Shown one piece after another: positions 12,841-22,869 of a DNA stretch of 40,813 nt. The notes under the pieces are model-generated. The model searched no databases and was not told the DNA's origin. It saw nothing but the letters and a program-made list of their open reading frames with translations. A program made the position numbers and the translations under genes. Location: the NCBI GenBank assembly GCA_015499985.1, contig JAAAUF010000309.1, forward strand, positions 1-40,813, read 5' to 3'. The DNA comes from Haplosporangium gracile. Its lineage: Eukaryota; Mortierellomycota; Mortierellomycetes; Mortierellales; Mortierellaceae. How positions within the stretch are numbered: position 1 is the first letter of the stretch; each line of letters opens with the position of its first letter.

Positions 12841-14925
12841 TTAATAGATGTCCCACAAACTGATCCTCTGCTCCTTACCACCGACTGCAACCCAGTGCCT
12901 CTTGGACCACCGCTGCCGATCTGCCATTGCATCTTCCAGCTCACTGTCATCCCCGCTGTCACTGTCGCCTTCACTCTCGTCATCGTCGTCGCCTCCGTCT
13001 CTGTCGTCATTCTCTCCTGTGGCGATAGCGTCAGCTGTGTCAGTCGTGGTACCAGTCGTAGTAGAAGCAGCGACAACAGTTTCATCAGATGACGCTGACA
13101 ATGACGGCGCCTCATTCTCCTCATGTTGTTCATGCTGTTCCTTAATATCTGCAAAACCGAGACAGTAGAGCCCTTCCCGATGGTACTTGAGCACTGCCAA
13201 CGGTTTGAGAGTCTTTGATGAAAAGAGCCGCATCCTGGGTTTTTGTTGATTTCACATAGAATATGGAAATTTGGTTCAAATTAGTGTTGCCCATTATTTT
13301 GAGGGAAATTGATATATACAGACATGAAACATAAACTCATGAACACCAGAAAACATGGGTGGGCATAAACACCACAAATGAACGGTGTTGGAGTGGTGAG
13401 AAGAGGGAGGGTTGCTCCCTTGACTTTACCTTCCATCCCATCCGGCAAGAGCAATAACTTTCTCGTCACTTCGTATCTTGCCATCGGCCATCCCGTTCGC
13501 CTTGAGCGCCACTTTCACGACCTTTGGTGTTCCCTGCAGAGAGCTCGACAGGTCGTATTTGACCAACACATTGTCCGACCCACACGAGATTGCAAACCCT
13601 GCTTTACTTGACACATCCACCGCCAGTACTATATCGAGCCATTTAACAAAAAACAAGAGGAACAGTGACAGAGCAAATCGTCAGTTATGATCATTTCAAA
13701 GATAACGCGGAGATAGAAAAGTACCAAACAGGGACAATGTAGCCGAGGAATGTAGCTCACCTGGCTCACGGTGATATTTAGTAGACCAGACAACTTCCAT
13801 GGTCCTCTTGCCCTTCTTGGTAGTATTCGCGCTGTTAGTCATGGCAGGGGTTCCAGCAGTGGAAGCAACTGTCGAATCCCGAAACAGAGTAACAGACCCA
13901 TCCTCATACCCAACCAACATATGAAGCGTCCCTTCATCCGCAGGCGGAGAGTTGCCTTCGTCACCAGCCCTCGCTTGTGACAAGAAAAGCTTGATTGACA
14001 TGGCAGAGCCCCACTTCTTGTCTGACCCTGAAGGTATGGCACTGTTGCTGTTGTGAAAATTGGGAGAGATGTCCAAGGGACCAACTGCTGCAAACGTCCG
14101 CTCTGGTTTCGTCACATCATATATGTCGATCAAACTTGATGTTGTAGGCGAAGGGACAGCGACATAGATGTGCCGATGAGTCTTCCTGAGCACTCCTGCT
14201 CCGGTCCTCATCGCTGTCGTCTCTGTAATTCCTGTTGTCGTACTAGATATCGCTGAACGCGCTGGAAGCTCGTTATTGTCGATGGACAAGGCAGCCATTT
14301 TGCAAAAGTTTAGCGCGTTGACTGGCAGACTTAAAATCGGTACAACAGTCTGATGGCCTTTGTTGATGTCCGAGAGGTTGACGATCCCGATGCTGCTGGA
14401 TCTCCTGACAGACTCTTGGAGAATCGAGTTGATATCCCAAAAATGAATCTCGTTATCGCGGCCATGGCTGACAATGTACACCCGGTGGTTCTGCCCCTGT
14501 GTCATCTGCGCTGCTATCACTGACTTTATCCTTCTACCTGCGTCAGCACTCTTTCTTGACCCTGACTGCGCTGTTGAAATTTTGGCTCCGCTGTCAGTTG
14601 CAGGAGGGCTCGATATTGAAGAATCGTCTCGGCGGATAGGAATCGCCTTCAAGGTAAGCACAGATCCAGTCTTGTGAGCATGCCATTTGCAGACAGGTCG
14701 TCGTTTCCAGATATCCCAAACACAGATCCAACCTGTCTCGTCTCCTGTCGCCAAGAACGTATTGGACGCAAAGAACTCAAGTGAATGGATCGGCGCATCG
14801 TGCCCCCGAAAGATGAATGATGGTGCTGGTGGGGGTGGAGCTGGAGGTTGTTGCTGATTTGAAACTGATGAAGTCTTTCCTGTCCTTGTTTGGTGGTGGG
14901 TGTTCGTTCCTGATGTGCTGGACAT
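12841..14925 (-). CDS. ASA1: WD-repeat protein Asa1 / GNB1L-like (ASTRA-associated)
   Basis: Asa1 (GNB1L in animals) is a beta-propeller protein working with the ASTRA/TTT complex in folding and stability of PIKK kinases. Three exons join in frame: 13761-14925, 13430-13628 and 12841-13234, giving 585 residues. A Pro-rich N-terminus leads to the first blade at residues 39-71 (FRGHDAPIHSLEF ... GWICVWDIWKRRPVCKWHAH), which is characteristic of the family; a second clear blade has HGRDNEIHFWD; the last ends RHWVAVGGKEQRISLWDIY at the very C-terminus. Between the last two blades is a long acidic Ser/Asp-rich insert (exon 3). The start MSSTSG at 14925 was preferred over an in-frame ATG seven codons upstream. 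It lies head-to-tail behind RRP41. Confidence 0.88.
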
Positions 14926-15324
14926 GGCGAAAAGGAGGACTCTCACGGGTAAAAAAAGGTGCAGCGTCGTTGGAATCGCGTCGACAAGAAAAAAAAATTA
15001 GCTGAGTAAAAAATGGCCCAAGCCACGTGCGAGACACTTGGACAAAAAAATTAGTCCTCCACTTCCATGACAGTCGTTCTAACATTGCCACTTCCATTTT
15101 ATGAACATGATGTGGATAGAAGAAAGGAGTGTTCGCACAAAGTGCAGACGCGTCGAAAAATATACAACGAAGAAAAAAAAATGTACAAATGACATGCGTT
15201 TTGTGCCAAAGGCATTCATTCAACCTTCAAAACAAAAAACCCCACAGATATTGAAGCAACAGTGATTTTTGTTTTAATGGCTTATTAAGAGTATCAACGA
15301 CATAGAACGGCAGCAGAAGGAGAT
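14926..15324. other. ASA1 promoter / RRP41 3' flank
   Basis: This 399-bp stretch separates the ASA1 start from the RRP41 stop, both minus strand. It is A-rich with several AAAAAAA runs and a TTATTAAG near 15283. I see no gene. Confidence 0.5.
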
Positions 15325-16470
15325 CTACACGGCCATCTTCCGTGCAAGGTCTTCTGCCCGGTCGCGAATCGTCTTATCCATAACCTCATACATCTGCTTA
15401 CAGCCCTCCCCTGCGAGTCGGAACACCTCCTCCAGCTTATCCACATGTAACCGTGACTCCATCTGCGTCAATGTGATCTTGCTGCTCTTAGGCAGCATCG
15501 CAATGGTGACCTCTGAGGTATCCGACGACTCTTCGATATAGTTGAGATCGATTGCTGCCTCGCGTTCAACCCATCCTGCTGTACAAGCGCAGACATAATC
15601 TGTCATCGCAATTCCTGCGTCGATCAGGGCCATTGTAGTCGCGTTAATGCATGCCTGGAGAGTGCCTCCGTCGTGCTGGATAACCTGCAAGTAAATGTCG
15701 ATCTGCGAGCGTGGATAAAGTGTGGCGATAACAACTGGTTCGAACGTCTGCTTCACAAACGACGCCATCTCCAACAAACGCCTAGAGAAGAAAGAAAAAT
15801 TCAATGATTAGATCATTTGCTGGACAACGTAGTGGCTGGTCTCATTTCACCTGTTAAAAGCAAACGTGTAGTAACGAAAACAAAAAGGACATACTTGTCG
15901 TTCTTGCTCCTCCTCCTTCTCTCTCCTGTGCTGAAGGGTGCGACGTTGAGTTCGACATTGAGGATGGCACGATCGTGAAGGACAAGGGCGCGGTGACGGG
16001 CCTCACGAGGTCCATAGACGGCTGCAAGGACTTTGGTGTTTCCGTGCTCAAGGTACGCCGATCCGTCTGCCTGCGACAAGACGCATGTTGTGCTGGTGAT
16101 CTTTCTCAATTCTGCAGGGCGACGACCGTCAATACGGAGTCCTATCAGGTTGTCGTAGAGGTAGTTTTTTAGATATTGTTAGAGACGCTGTTGCAGTGAG
16201 GCAGTGTTTCTTTGGTTGAACTGAATGTGGTTCTCCTGCTGTTGTTTCGTCGTAGGTGAAAAAAGTGGGAAGGTGTGAGTTACCTTCGGGAGACAAAAGT
16301 TCGGCACGAGACTAAGGGCAGTTGTTGTTGGCATGAGTGTGAGGGGAGAGGGAAGATTACATCGGGTTAGTGCCATTGCTGCTGCTGCCGTTTGTCATTC
16401 CTTGTGGGGCCTCGTCCGTGATATCAACATATTTCAAGTCCTGTCGACATGTCTGCTGATTCCGTACCAT
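15325..16470 (-). CDS. RRP41: Exosome complex RNase PH-like subunit Rrp41 (EXOSC4)
   Basis: Rrp41 is one of six RNase PH-fold subunits of the exosome ring that feeds RNA to Rrp44/Rrp6. Exons 16284-16311, 15895-16141 and 15325-15781 join in frame and encode SRAELLSPEG-LRIDGRRPAELRKI, then AYLEHGNTKVLAAVYGPRE and RSQIDIYLQVIQHDGG, all Rrp41 signatures. The 28-nt exon has a stop codon directly upstream in its frame, so the start must come from another exon. The best candidate is an ATG at 16468-16470 followed at once by GTACGG, a donor, leaving ATG as the whole first coding exon; the result is 244 residues, matching the family (human 245). As usual for eukaryotic exosome rings, activity is not expected. 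Divergent from the NR2C2AP gene, 265 bp apart. Confidence 0.93.
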
Positions 16471-16735
16471 GGTATGCTGGTTTGATGTGTAAGTATGATG
16501 TATAAAGAAAGTAAAGGCGAAACCCAAGCTTGTGTTTGTATTACGTGCAAGTGAAGGAAGAGAGTGGGCCTTCGAATTTTTTTTGCGGTTTGTTTGCTCA
16601 AGCCACACAGACTGCCACCAATTTTCAAATTTCTGTTCTTACTGCAGCCCTACCAGTCAAAACCAACCTACCGGCACAGACTTGACTTTTTCTTGCTACG
16701 CCCATCTCCCACCTCTCATCTGTTCCTCTTCCGCC
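16471..16735. promoter_or_regulatory. Divergent promoter between RRP41 and NR2C2AP genes
   Basis: Only 265 bp separate the two start codons, so the genes must share a promoter region. I see no convincing TATA box; the sequence toward NR2C2AP is CT-rich. Extent is inferred only from the gene positions. Confidence 0.5.
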
Positions 16736-17639
16736 ATGACCAGCCTACTCAACTCAGACTGCCGCATCAAGTAAACTTCAACTTCTCTTCCTCAGCCATT
16801 CATTTGAAAGACACAGCAGGACACAAAAGCGTTCAATTCCTGACACGTCCTCACACCAACTTTTTTTCCCTTTTCCTTCCAACTTTTTGATAGAGTGAGC
16901 TCGGTCCTGAACCGCGAGACGACCCTCTACGGCAAGCAGTTCCTCACAGACAACAGCGAAGAAACATGCTGGAACTCTGAAGCTGTAAGTTATCTTCCTC
17001 TCACACACTCTTCTCGACTCTATTCTTAACTTCAATTTACTCTTCTACTTCCATACCCCTTCACACCTCAACATCAAGGACACAAAAACACGTGCTTCGA
17101 GGATCGTCCCTTCATACCCCAACATACTCAAACATACCACCACCCCTCCCATCTTCCAACACTACTCCCTCTTTCCCTCGACCAATAACAATAGGGTACT
17201 CCACAATTCATCGTGATCGATTTCGGCCGCAAGGTCAACATCGAGAGCTTCCAGCTAATGTTCCAGGGCGGCTTTGTCGGCAAGACCTGCCAAGTTCTCG
17301 CCTGGACCGACGCCTCCGAATTCGTCGACATGATGCGCTTCTACCCCGAAGATATCAACCCATTACAGATAAGTTCTCTTTCTCTTCCTCCCCTTCCCAT
17401 ATACTTCTTGGTATTATGGAGAAAAATAGGACTTTCTGAGTAAAGGTGAAATAACAGTGTGGGTGTTCTAACGCCAAACTTTTTTTTTTTTTCGGATGGT
17501 TGCCGTCAAATACAGCTTTCCGGTGACAGAATCGGAACGCCAGACGACGTCGAGGGTCAAGATTGTGTTTGAGTCCAGCACGGATTTCTTTGGTCGTATC
17601 ACCATTTACAAACTGGATATCCTCGGACAGGACGCCTAA
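16736..17639 (+). CDS. NR2C2AP-like protein (F5/8 type C / discoidin fold)
   Basis: Four exons: 16736-16770, 16894-16984, 17195-17368 and 17514-17639, giving 141 residues (human NR2C2AP is 139). Family hallmarks appear in order: VSSVLNRETTLYGKQFLTD, ETCWNSEAG, MFQGGFVGKTC, FYPEDINPLQ-SFPV, and STDFFGRITIYKLDILG at the C-terminus. It is a single compact galactose-binding-like domain with no signal peptide. In animals it was described as a partner of a nuclear receptor absent from fungi, so its role here is unknown. The last intron (17369-17513) has ATAAGT...AC ends: only this joint keeps the conserved F-P-V frame. A GT-AG alternative (17373-17529) also keeps frame but loses that motif. Convergent with the Myb-like gene. 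Confidence 0.9.
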
Positions 17640-17861
17640 AACGTCGCTTTCGTAAAATTATACAAGTAAATAATAGACAGACTTGCGCGGAGTTAATTAA
17701 TCGCCCTTTTTTTACTTTCTCCTTTTTTTTCAATTGAGACAACTAACGTGCCATGATATTGATATGGAAACTCCTTCAGCGAAAAACGCTAAACAAAACT
17801 TGTGGTATATTATGTTTCAAAAGAGACTAAAGAATAGGAAAAAGGGCTATCTATAAACGAA

Positions 17862-20762
17862 CTACCCGTGTTGGGCTTCCAGAGACTGGGGCTGCTGCTG
17901 CTTCTGTTGATCCTGAGCATTCATCGAAGACGCTGAAAAGGAAGACGAATTCTCAGCCTGGCTACCACAATGGTGATCGAACTGCTGAGAAGATCGACGA
18001 TGATCCTCCTGATGGTGCTGTCCCTGAGGTTGTTCCTGCTGCTGCTGAGGGTGAGGCTGCTGCTGGTGCTGCAACTGATACTGCAGCTCCTCAATCGACT
18101 GCTGCTGCTGCTGCAACTGGAACTGCAACTTATCCATCATGAACCCCATTTCATTGTGACGCTCCTTATCCCGCTTCCGTTGATCCTCCATCTGGCCCAG
18201 GTACCGTTGGACAACCTGAAACTCTCCCAAGATTGCGTGGTATAACTGCGTTGCAGGTTGTTGCAGTTGTTGTTGGTCTTGCTGTTGTTGGACGGATGAG
18301 ACTGTGACTTGGCCGTCCATGGATTGATGCCCTGACGAAGAGCGGGAGTGGTGGAGGTTGGATTGGCTGTAAATGTTGCGTTGCTGGTCGTAATGATATA
18401 GCTGTCTGGAGTCCGATCCTGATGTGGGCGTACGGAAGGGGGAAGAGGGTGAGCTCTGGAGAGCCATTGATCGATCCTGATGGCCCTCGACCGAGTCGCG
18501 CAAGAGATCTCTGCTACTGGATCGAGTATACTTGGCCGGGCGATGTGGATCACTCTGTGCAGAAGAATTCGAACGAGACGACGGCCGCTGAGAATGAGTC
18601 CCATAGATCGTGCGAGAAGACCGCTCCTTGGAGTAAGGATGGGACCCCCAAAGTCGCTGTGGCTTGAACTCCGACTCGAATGGATGGTGGCGGTGCGTTG
18701 TTGGGGGTGTCATTGCCAGTTCGGCTGAGGACCGGTCGACAAGACTCCTCTTGTTGCTTGCAGTGTACCCAGAGTTGTTCATCGATGACTGACTTGAATT
18801 GCGAAGCCGTATCTTCTGAGCGGATATCGTGGCCTCGGGCTCGGATGTGATTGGGGTGGTGGCGACGGTCTGTGGGGACTGGACGAGTGACATGGCCGGC
18901 GACCGTGGAGAGACAGAGACATCCATCGCTGTCGATGACTTGACAACATCATTGTGGCTCCGCTCGCTTCTACTCGCGCCAGTCTCATCAACCTCATCGT
19001 CATTGTTTCCTTGTCCCTTTCCACAATTACCATCACTGCTCTGCCGTAAACGGATCTGACGCGAGTCCTCTTGGTCGTCCGAGTCCGAGGCCGAATCTTC
19101 GTCATCGTTTGAATGCCCAGCATCCTCTTCATCGTCCTCTCCTTCCTCCAACGAGCCGCCCTGCCCGGACGCCTGCATCATCTGGATAACCTGCTTAATA
19201 AGCTCATCATTCTCCTCCTTCATCTCATCCGGAATATTTCCATGATACATCCGCTCCCTCAACTGGTACGGCTTGATCATCCTATTGACCCGCCGGATAC
19301 ATTGCCGTGCATGAACCTGCATTTTGAGCGCGTCTCGAACATCCTCCCAAGCCTTGGCGACTTGTCCCATCTTTTGCGCGAACGGGTTCAACCGAATAGT
19401 CTCAAGCAACAGCTGTCGATCAGCCTCTTCAGATCGATACCGCTTCTTCTTCTGCATCCGGACCAGGGCCTGAGGTTGGTTCATCATCACAAAGAGCTGG
19501 TCCAGCAGCTTCTTCTTTGTCGCAATCTGTTCCTCTGTCCCAACAGGCCGTTCTCGTCCTGCGATGCTGGCCTGGATGATGTTGTCGTACCGGCGTGCGC
19601 ACGTTCGCGCTCTGACGCCTTGCTCGCGTGAAATGCATTCCCAGACTTGGTTTGTACGACGGATGGGGCAGTTGAAGGGATCGTGACGGAGGACACTCGA
19701 GAGAAGGTTAATCTGGATGTTCATTGGCAGGGGACCCTTGGGTGTGCCGCGAGCTGAGAGGACCTTGCGGTTGAAGACATTCTCGGTCGAAGTCCACTTC
19801 TTTGGATGTTCTTTGGTCAGAGTCGAAGAAGGCGCATTGTTCTTTTCGTTGTGATTGTTGTCGTCCTTGGAGGCAATGTTGAGCGCCCTCTGCAGTGGGG
19901 GAGGAATCTGAGAGCCTGATTCGGAGGTCAGAACAGGAGACCGATCGCTTGATGAGCCTTCCGCCGCTTCTGCTGTTGTTGAAGTTGCTGTTGCTGAACG
20001 ATGGTGATGGCGGTGTTGAAGAGGAAGGAGACTGTCGTAGACGGAGGACCTATCCGATGTGAAAGAGTAGCGTGATCGACCATTGCTGTTATTGTTGCTG
20101 GTGCTGCTGTACCCATCCATGTCGTCGGGAGGAGAGAGTCGATGAAGTGAGAGTTGATCCTCCATCATGGCAGTGGTCACTGAACTGTTGGCAGTGGCAG
20201 TAGAATTTTCAGAGGTCGAGGATTGCTGGGCAGGATAGAGAAGGTGAAACTGATTATCGTGTCTCTGGTTGGAATCAGAGCGGATATGTTGCGATGGCTC
20301 CCATGGAAGGTCATCCATGTGAGAGAGAGGCGACGAAGAAGAGTGAGGACGAGTCCTGCTGGCGGGGATAGAATGGTGAGGAGTCGATGGCCACATCGAC
20401 GATGATAACGAGCTGCTGAAGGGTGAAATGTGTTTGAAGGCGGCGGCTGCAGTTAGAGTGGCACTTGAGGGTGTGTCGTAGGGTGAGGAAGGGTAGGACG
20501 ATAGATTGGAAGCTGTAGTGGGAGGGAACAGGGCTGATGGTGGAGGGAGATGGATTGAGTTGTCGTAGTATGATGATGGTCGCGTGGAAGAAGAGGAGTT
20601 GTGGAGAGAGCGTGTCTTTGAGGGGGGCGAAGGGAGAGACCAAGTCTGTTGTCTGCGGCTGTCGATGGACGACGAGGAGAAATCTCGGGGGTGTGGGCTG
20701 TTGCTGTGGGTGTGGAAGGACGTTGGGAAGAGGGAGAGGGAGACCATGGTTGTGGGGGTCAT
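17862..20762 (-). CDS. Ser/Gln-rich protein with tandem Myb/SANT-like module
   Basis: One uninterrupted frame of 966 residues. I do not recognise the protein. Residues 1-300 are Ser/Pro/Thr-rich. A conserved-looking core spans about 323-530 and contains an internal duplication: residues 353-397 (LLSSVLRHDPF ... QVWECIS ... ARTCARRYDNII) and 451-499 (LLLETIRLNPF ... KAWEDVR ... ARQCIRRVNRMI). Each unit has the three-helix spacing with a Trp expected of Myb/SANT-like DNA-binding domains. An acidic Glu/Asp/Ser stretch (about 540-580) and a long Ser-rich region follow, then a Gln-rich C-terminus with a likely coiled coil around 870-930. This layout suggests a transcription or chromatin factor, but that is inference. 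It ends 222 bp from the convergent NR2C2AP stop. Confidence 0.75.
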   Translation of the reverse strand: MTPTTMVSLSLFPTSFHTHSNSPHPRDFSSSSIDSRRQQTWSLPSPPSKTRSLHNSSSSTRPSSYYDNSIHLPPPSALFPPTTASNLSSYPSSPYDTPSSATLTAAAAFKHISPFSSSLSSSMWPSTPHHSIPASRTRPHSSSSPLSHMDDLPWEPSQHIRSDSNQRHDNQFHLLYPAQQSSTSENSTATANSSVTTAMMEDQLSLHRLSPPDDMDGYSSTSNNNSNGRSRYSFTSDRSSVYDSLLPLQHRHHHRSATATSTTAEAAEGSSSDRSPVLTSESGSQIPPPLQRALNIASKDDNNHNEKNNAPSSTLTKEHPKKWTSTENVFNRKVLSARGTPKGPLPMNIQINLLSSVLRHDPFNCPIRRTNQVWECISREQGVRARTCARRYDNIIQASIAGRERPVGTEEQIATKKKLLDQLFVMMNQPQALVRMQKKKRYRSEEADRQLLLETIRLNPFAQKMGQVAKAWEDVRDALKMQVHARQCIRRVNRMIKPYQLRERMYHGNIPDEMKEENDELIKQVIQMMQASGQGGSLEEGEDDEEDAGHSNDDEDSASDSDDQEDSRQIRLRQSSDGNCGKGQGNNDDEVDETGASRSERSHNDVVKSSTAMDVSVSPRSPAMSLVQSPQTVATTPITSEPEATISAQKIRLRNSSQSSMNNSGYTASNKRSLVDRSSAELAMTPPTTHRHHPFESEFKPQRLWGSHPYSKERSSRTIYGTHSQRPSSRSNSSAQSDPHRPAKYTRSSSRDLLRDSVEGHQDRSMALQSSPSSPFRTPTSGSDSRQLYHYDQQRNIYSQSNLHHSRSSSGHQSMDGQVTVSSVQQQQDQQQLQQPATQLYHAILGEFQVVQRYLGQMEDQRKRDKERHNEMGFMMDKLQFQLQQQQQSIEELQYQLQHQQQPHPQQQQEQPQGQHHQEDHRRSSQQFDHHCGSQAENSSSFSASSMNAQDQQKQQQPQSLEAQHG

Positions 20763-21657
20763 GTAGGGTGAGGACAGGTAATAGAGGGTTAAGGTGAAAG
20801 GGTAAAGTAAAGAAGGAAAGGAGAAGAAAAGAGAGTAGGCAAGCGGGACAATAAGAATAAAAAGAAGAGAATTAATACTTCATATGCAGACAATCGAAGA
20901 AGGAAGTGCGTGTCTGTGTAAGTGCACCACTAACACTACCCATCCAACTACGAGAATGCCCATGGAACGAACGGTCGATCCATATGCGGTAAAGCGGATG
21001 AATAAGCCCAGTCGACAAAACGAGACGAGCGCATCTCTCTGCAAAACGGTACTTCTCCATGACTACACCCATGGTTAAAGTTTTCACTCCCACACCGCAT
21101 CTCTATGCACCAACCCTTTTTTCTCTCCTCTTCATTGCATTAGAAAATGCTCTCCATGTGTCTGCCTGTATTACCCTCTCCTCTTTTCTCGTGCACTTCT
21201 CCCACCCTCTCTACGTGTTTCTTACTCCTATTACACTTTATTCTCCATACGACCAGTCACCGATCGCTTTCTTAAGTCCAACACCATTATTAGCCCATTC
21301 ATTATTCCATAATCCATTGTCACCGTATTTGTTGTTGTTTTCTAGTTTGGTTTTGTTAGGCAATACGCTTTGTTTTGCATTTGTTATTTCGTTTTTTTTT
21401 TCTTTTCTATCACCATGCTTTTCTTCCTGTCCCTTCCACACTCCACATCCTTCTTACTGTTCTTGCATATCCCTGTAGTCAGGAATAAGTCCCAGTCGAC
21501 AAATCGCGCGGTGAGAATCTGACTAAGCGCTTCTCTGCCTTCCGGAAGGAACAATCTTTTTTGTACTCCCCAGAGCATATAAAAACAACACAAACAACAC
21601 AAAACACCAAGCACGCCTTCGAATAAACAAACATAAGCATAAACACTAGTAAATGAT
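20763..21657. other. Intergenic region
   Basis: An 895-bp stretch upstream of the Myb-like gene and downstream of the Ser-rich gene, both minus strand. 21060-21480 is T/C-rich on the plus strand. A short minus-strand open piece at about 21490-21560 (REALSQILTARFVDWDLF) looks more protein-like than its surroundings and could be a last exon of the Ser-rich gene, whose stop overlaps a GTAAAT donor; see findings. Confidence 0.4.
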
Positions 21658-22869
21658 TTACCTCAAAGACTCGATCGAGGATTGCTGTGTGCGACGACCA
21701 CTAGCAGTTGTTGCATTTTGCTCTCGAGCGGAGGCGGGAGAGGGCGAGGAAAAAGACTCCACATTTTTGGCTTGTGATCCTGTTGTTGTTGTGGAGGAGG
21801 AGGAAGAGAGTTCATCACGCGGCGGAGGTGGTAGGAGTGTATCTGTCGGGGTTGTACTAGCGTCTAGTCCGTTGACGGCCTCTTTTGGAGGACACAATAG
21901 AGACACTGATGCATGACCGTTATTGTTGTTGTCGTCCTGCTGCTGCTGCTGCTGTTGCTCTTGGTACCCCGGTAGGTGGTATGCATTATCGTTGTTACTG
22001 TCGTGGGGAGGTTGTCGTTGTACCTGATAGTTGTGGAGGTCAGTCGAAGTAGAAGTCAACGAGGAAGTCGAAGATGGGAACGGCAGGGGAGGAAGTGACT
22101 GCGAAGGATAAAGTTGTACCGAGTCTCTGGCACTGGTATTGTTAGCTTTGCTGTCCCAAAAAGGAGCGAGCATGGTCGAGGGAGAAGGATCGACGAGAAG
22201 TCCTGCAAGAATAGCGGTTGTAGATGCAGAAGGGTTGGTAGGAGTAGAGATGATCGCGGTGTTGATGGCGACTGGGGGATTTGAAGGAGAAGAAGAAGTA
22301 GATGAGTAGGGGGATGAGAGGGAGGAGGTGGCGAGGGAGACGAGGAATGAAGGGGATGAGAGGAATGGTGACGAAGTGGAGACTTGTGCTGTTATGGATA
22401 ATGAGGAAGTAGAAGACGTCAAGGATGCGAATATCGGCAGAGAAGAGGAGGAGGAAGAGGAGGAGGAGGAGGAGAGATTGGCCGCTGCTGCTGCTGCTAC
22501 ATGAACGAAGATCTCTGACTGTCGCTGCTGCTGCAGGCCGATGCTGTCCTGAGGAACCATATCGACATCCGCATCTGGATCATCGCCATCGCCATCACTT
22601 TTCTCCCCTTTGCGAGTATCGTCCCTCGATCCAACACCACGGTCCTGCTCGTTGTTGTTGTCTCCATTATCCGCACAATCTTCTCCATCACCGCCATTAA
22701 CGTCGCTGTTGCTGTTGTGGAGATCGGCCCTGCCGCTACTACTCATGTTGTTGTTTAATGGTAATTGTTGTTCTTGACTTGCACCTCCTCGACTGGATAG
22801 CTCCTGAACCTTGGTTTCCATGTCTTTGAGATTTAAACTCCTCTGCCTAGGATGTCGATGCTGGATCAA
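21658..22869 (-). CDS. Hypothetical Ser/Thr-rich low-complexity protein
   Basis: An open frame of 403 codons, rich in Ser, Thr, Pro and Asn, with an acidic stretch (GDGDDPDADVDM), poly-Ser and poly-Gln. I do not recognise it. Near the start, SLNLKDMETKVQEL resembles the junction of basic region and zipper in Yap-type bZIP factors, and a CCTAG acceptor lies just upstream of this segment (GCAGAGGAG), so the true 5' end is probably an upstream exon. A possible upstream exon ends at a GTGAGC donor near 22910; the joint would not give a standard bZIP basic region. The stop codon overlaps a GAG/GTAAAT donor, so the 3' end may also be wrong. Confidence 0.45.
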   Translation of the reverse strand: MIQHRHPRQRSLNLKDMETKVQELSSRGGASQEQQLPLNNNMSSSGRADLHNSNSDVNGGDGEDCADNGDNNNEQDRGVGSRDDTRKGEKSDGDGDDPDADVDMVPQDSIGLQQQRQSEIFVHVAAAAAANLSSSSSSSSSSSLPIFASLTSSTSSLSITAQVSTSSPFLSSPSFLVSLATSSLSSPYSSTSSSPSNPPVAINTAIISTPTNPSASTTAILAGLLVDPSPSTMLAPFWDSKANNTSARDSVQLYPSQSLPPLPFPSSTSSLTSTSTDLHNYQVQRQPPHDSNNDNAYHLPGYQEQQQQQQQDDNNNNGHASVSLLCPPKEAVNGLDASTTPTDTLLPPPPRDELSSSSSTTTTGSQAKNVESFSSPSPASAREQNATTASGRRTQQSSIESLR

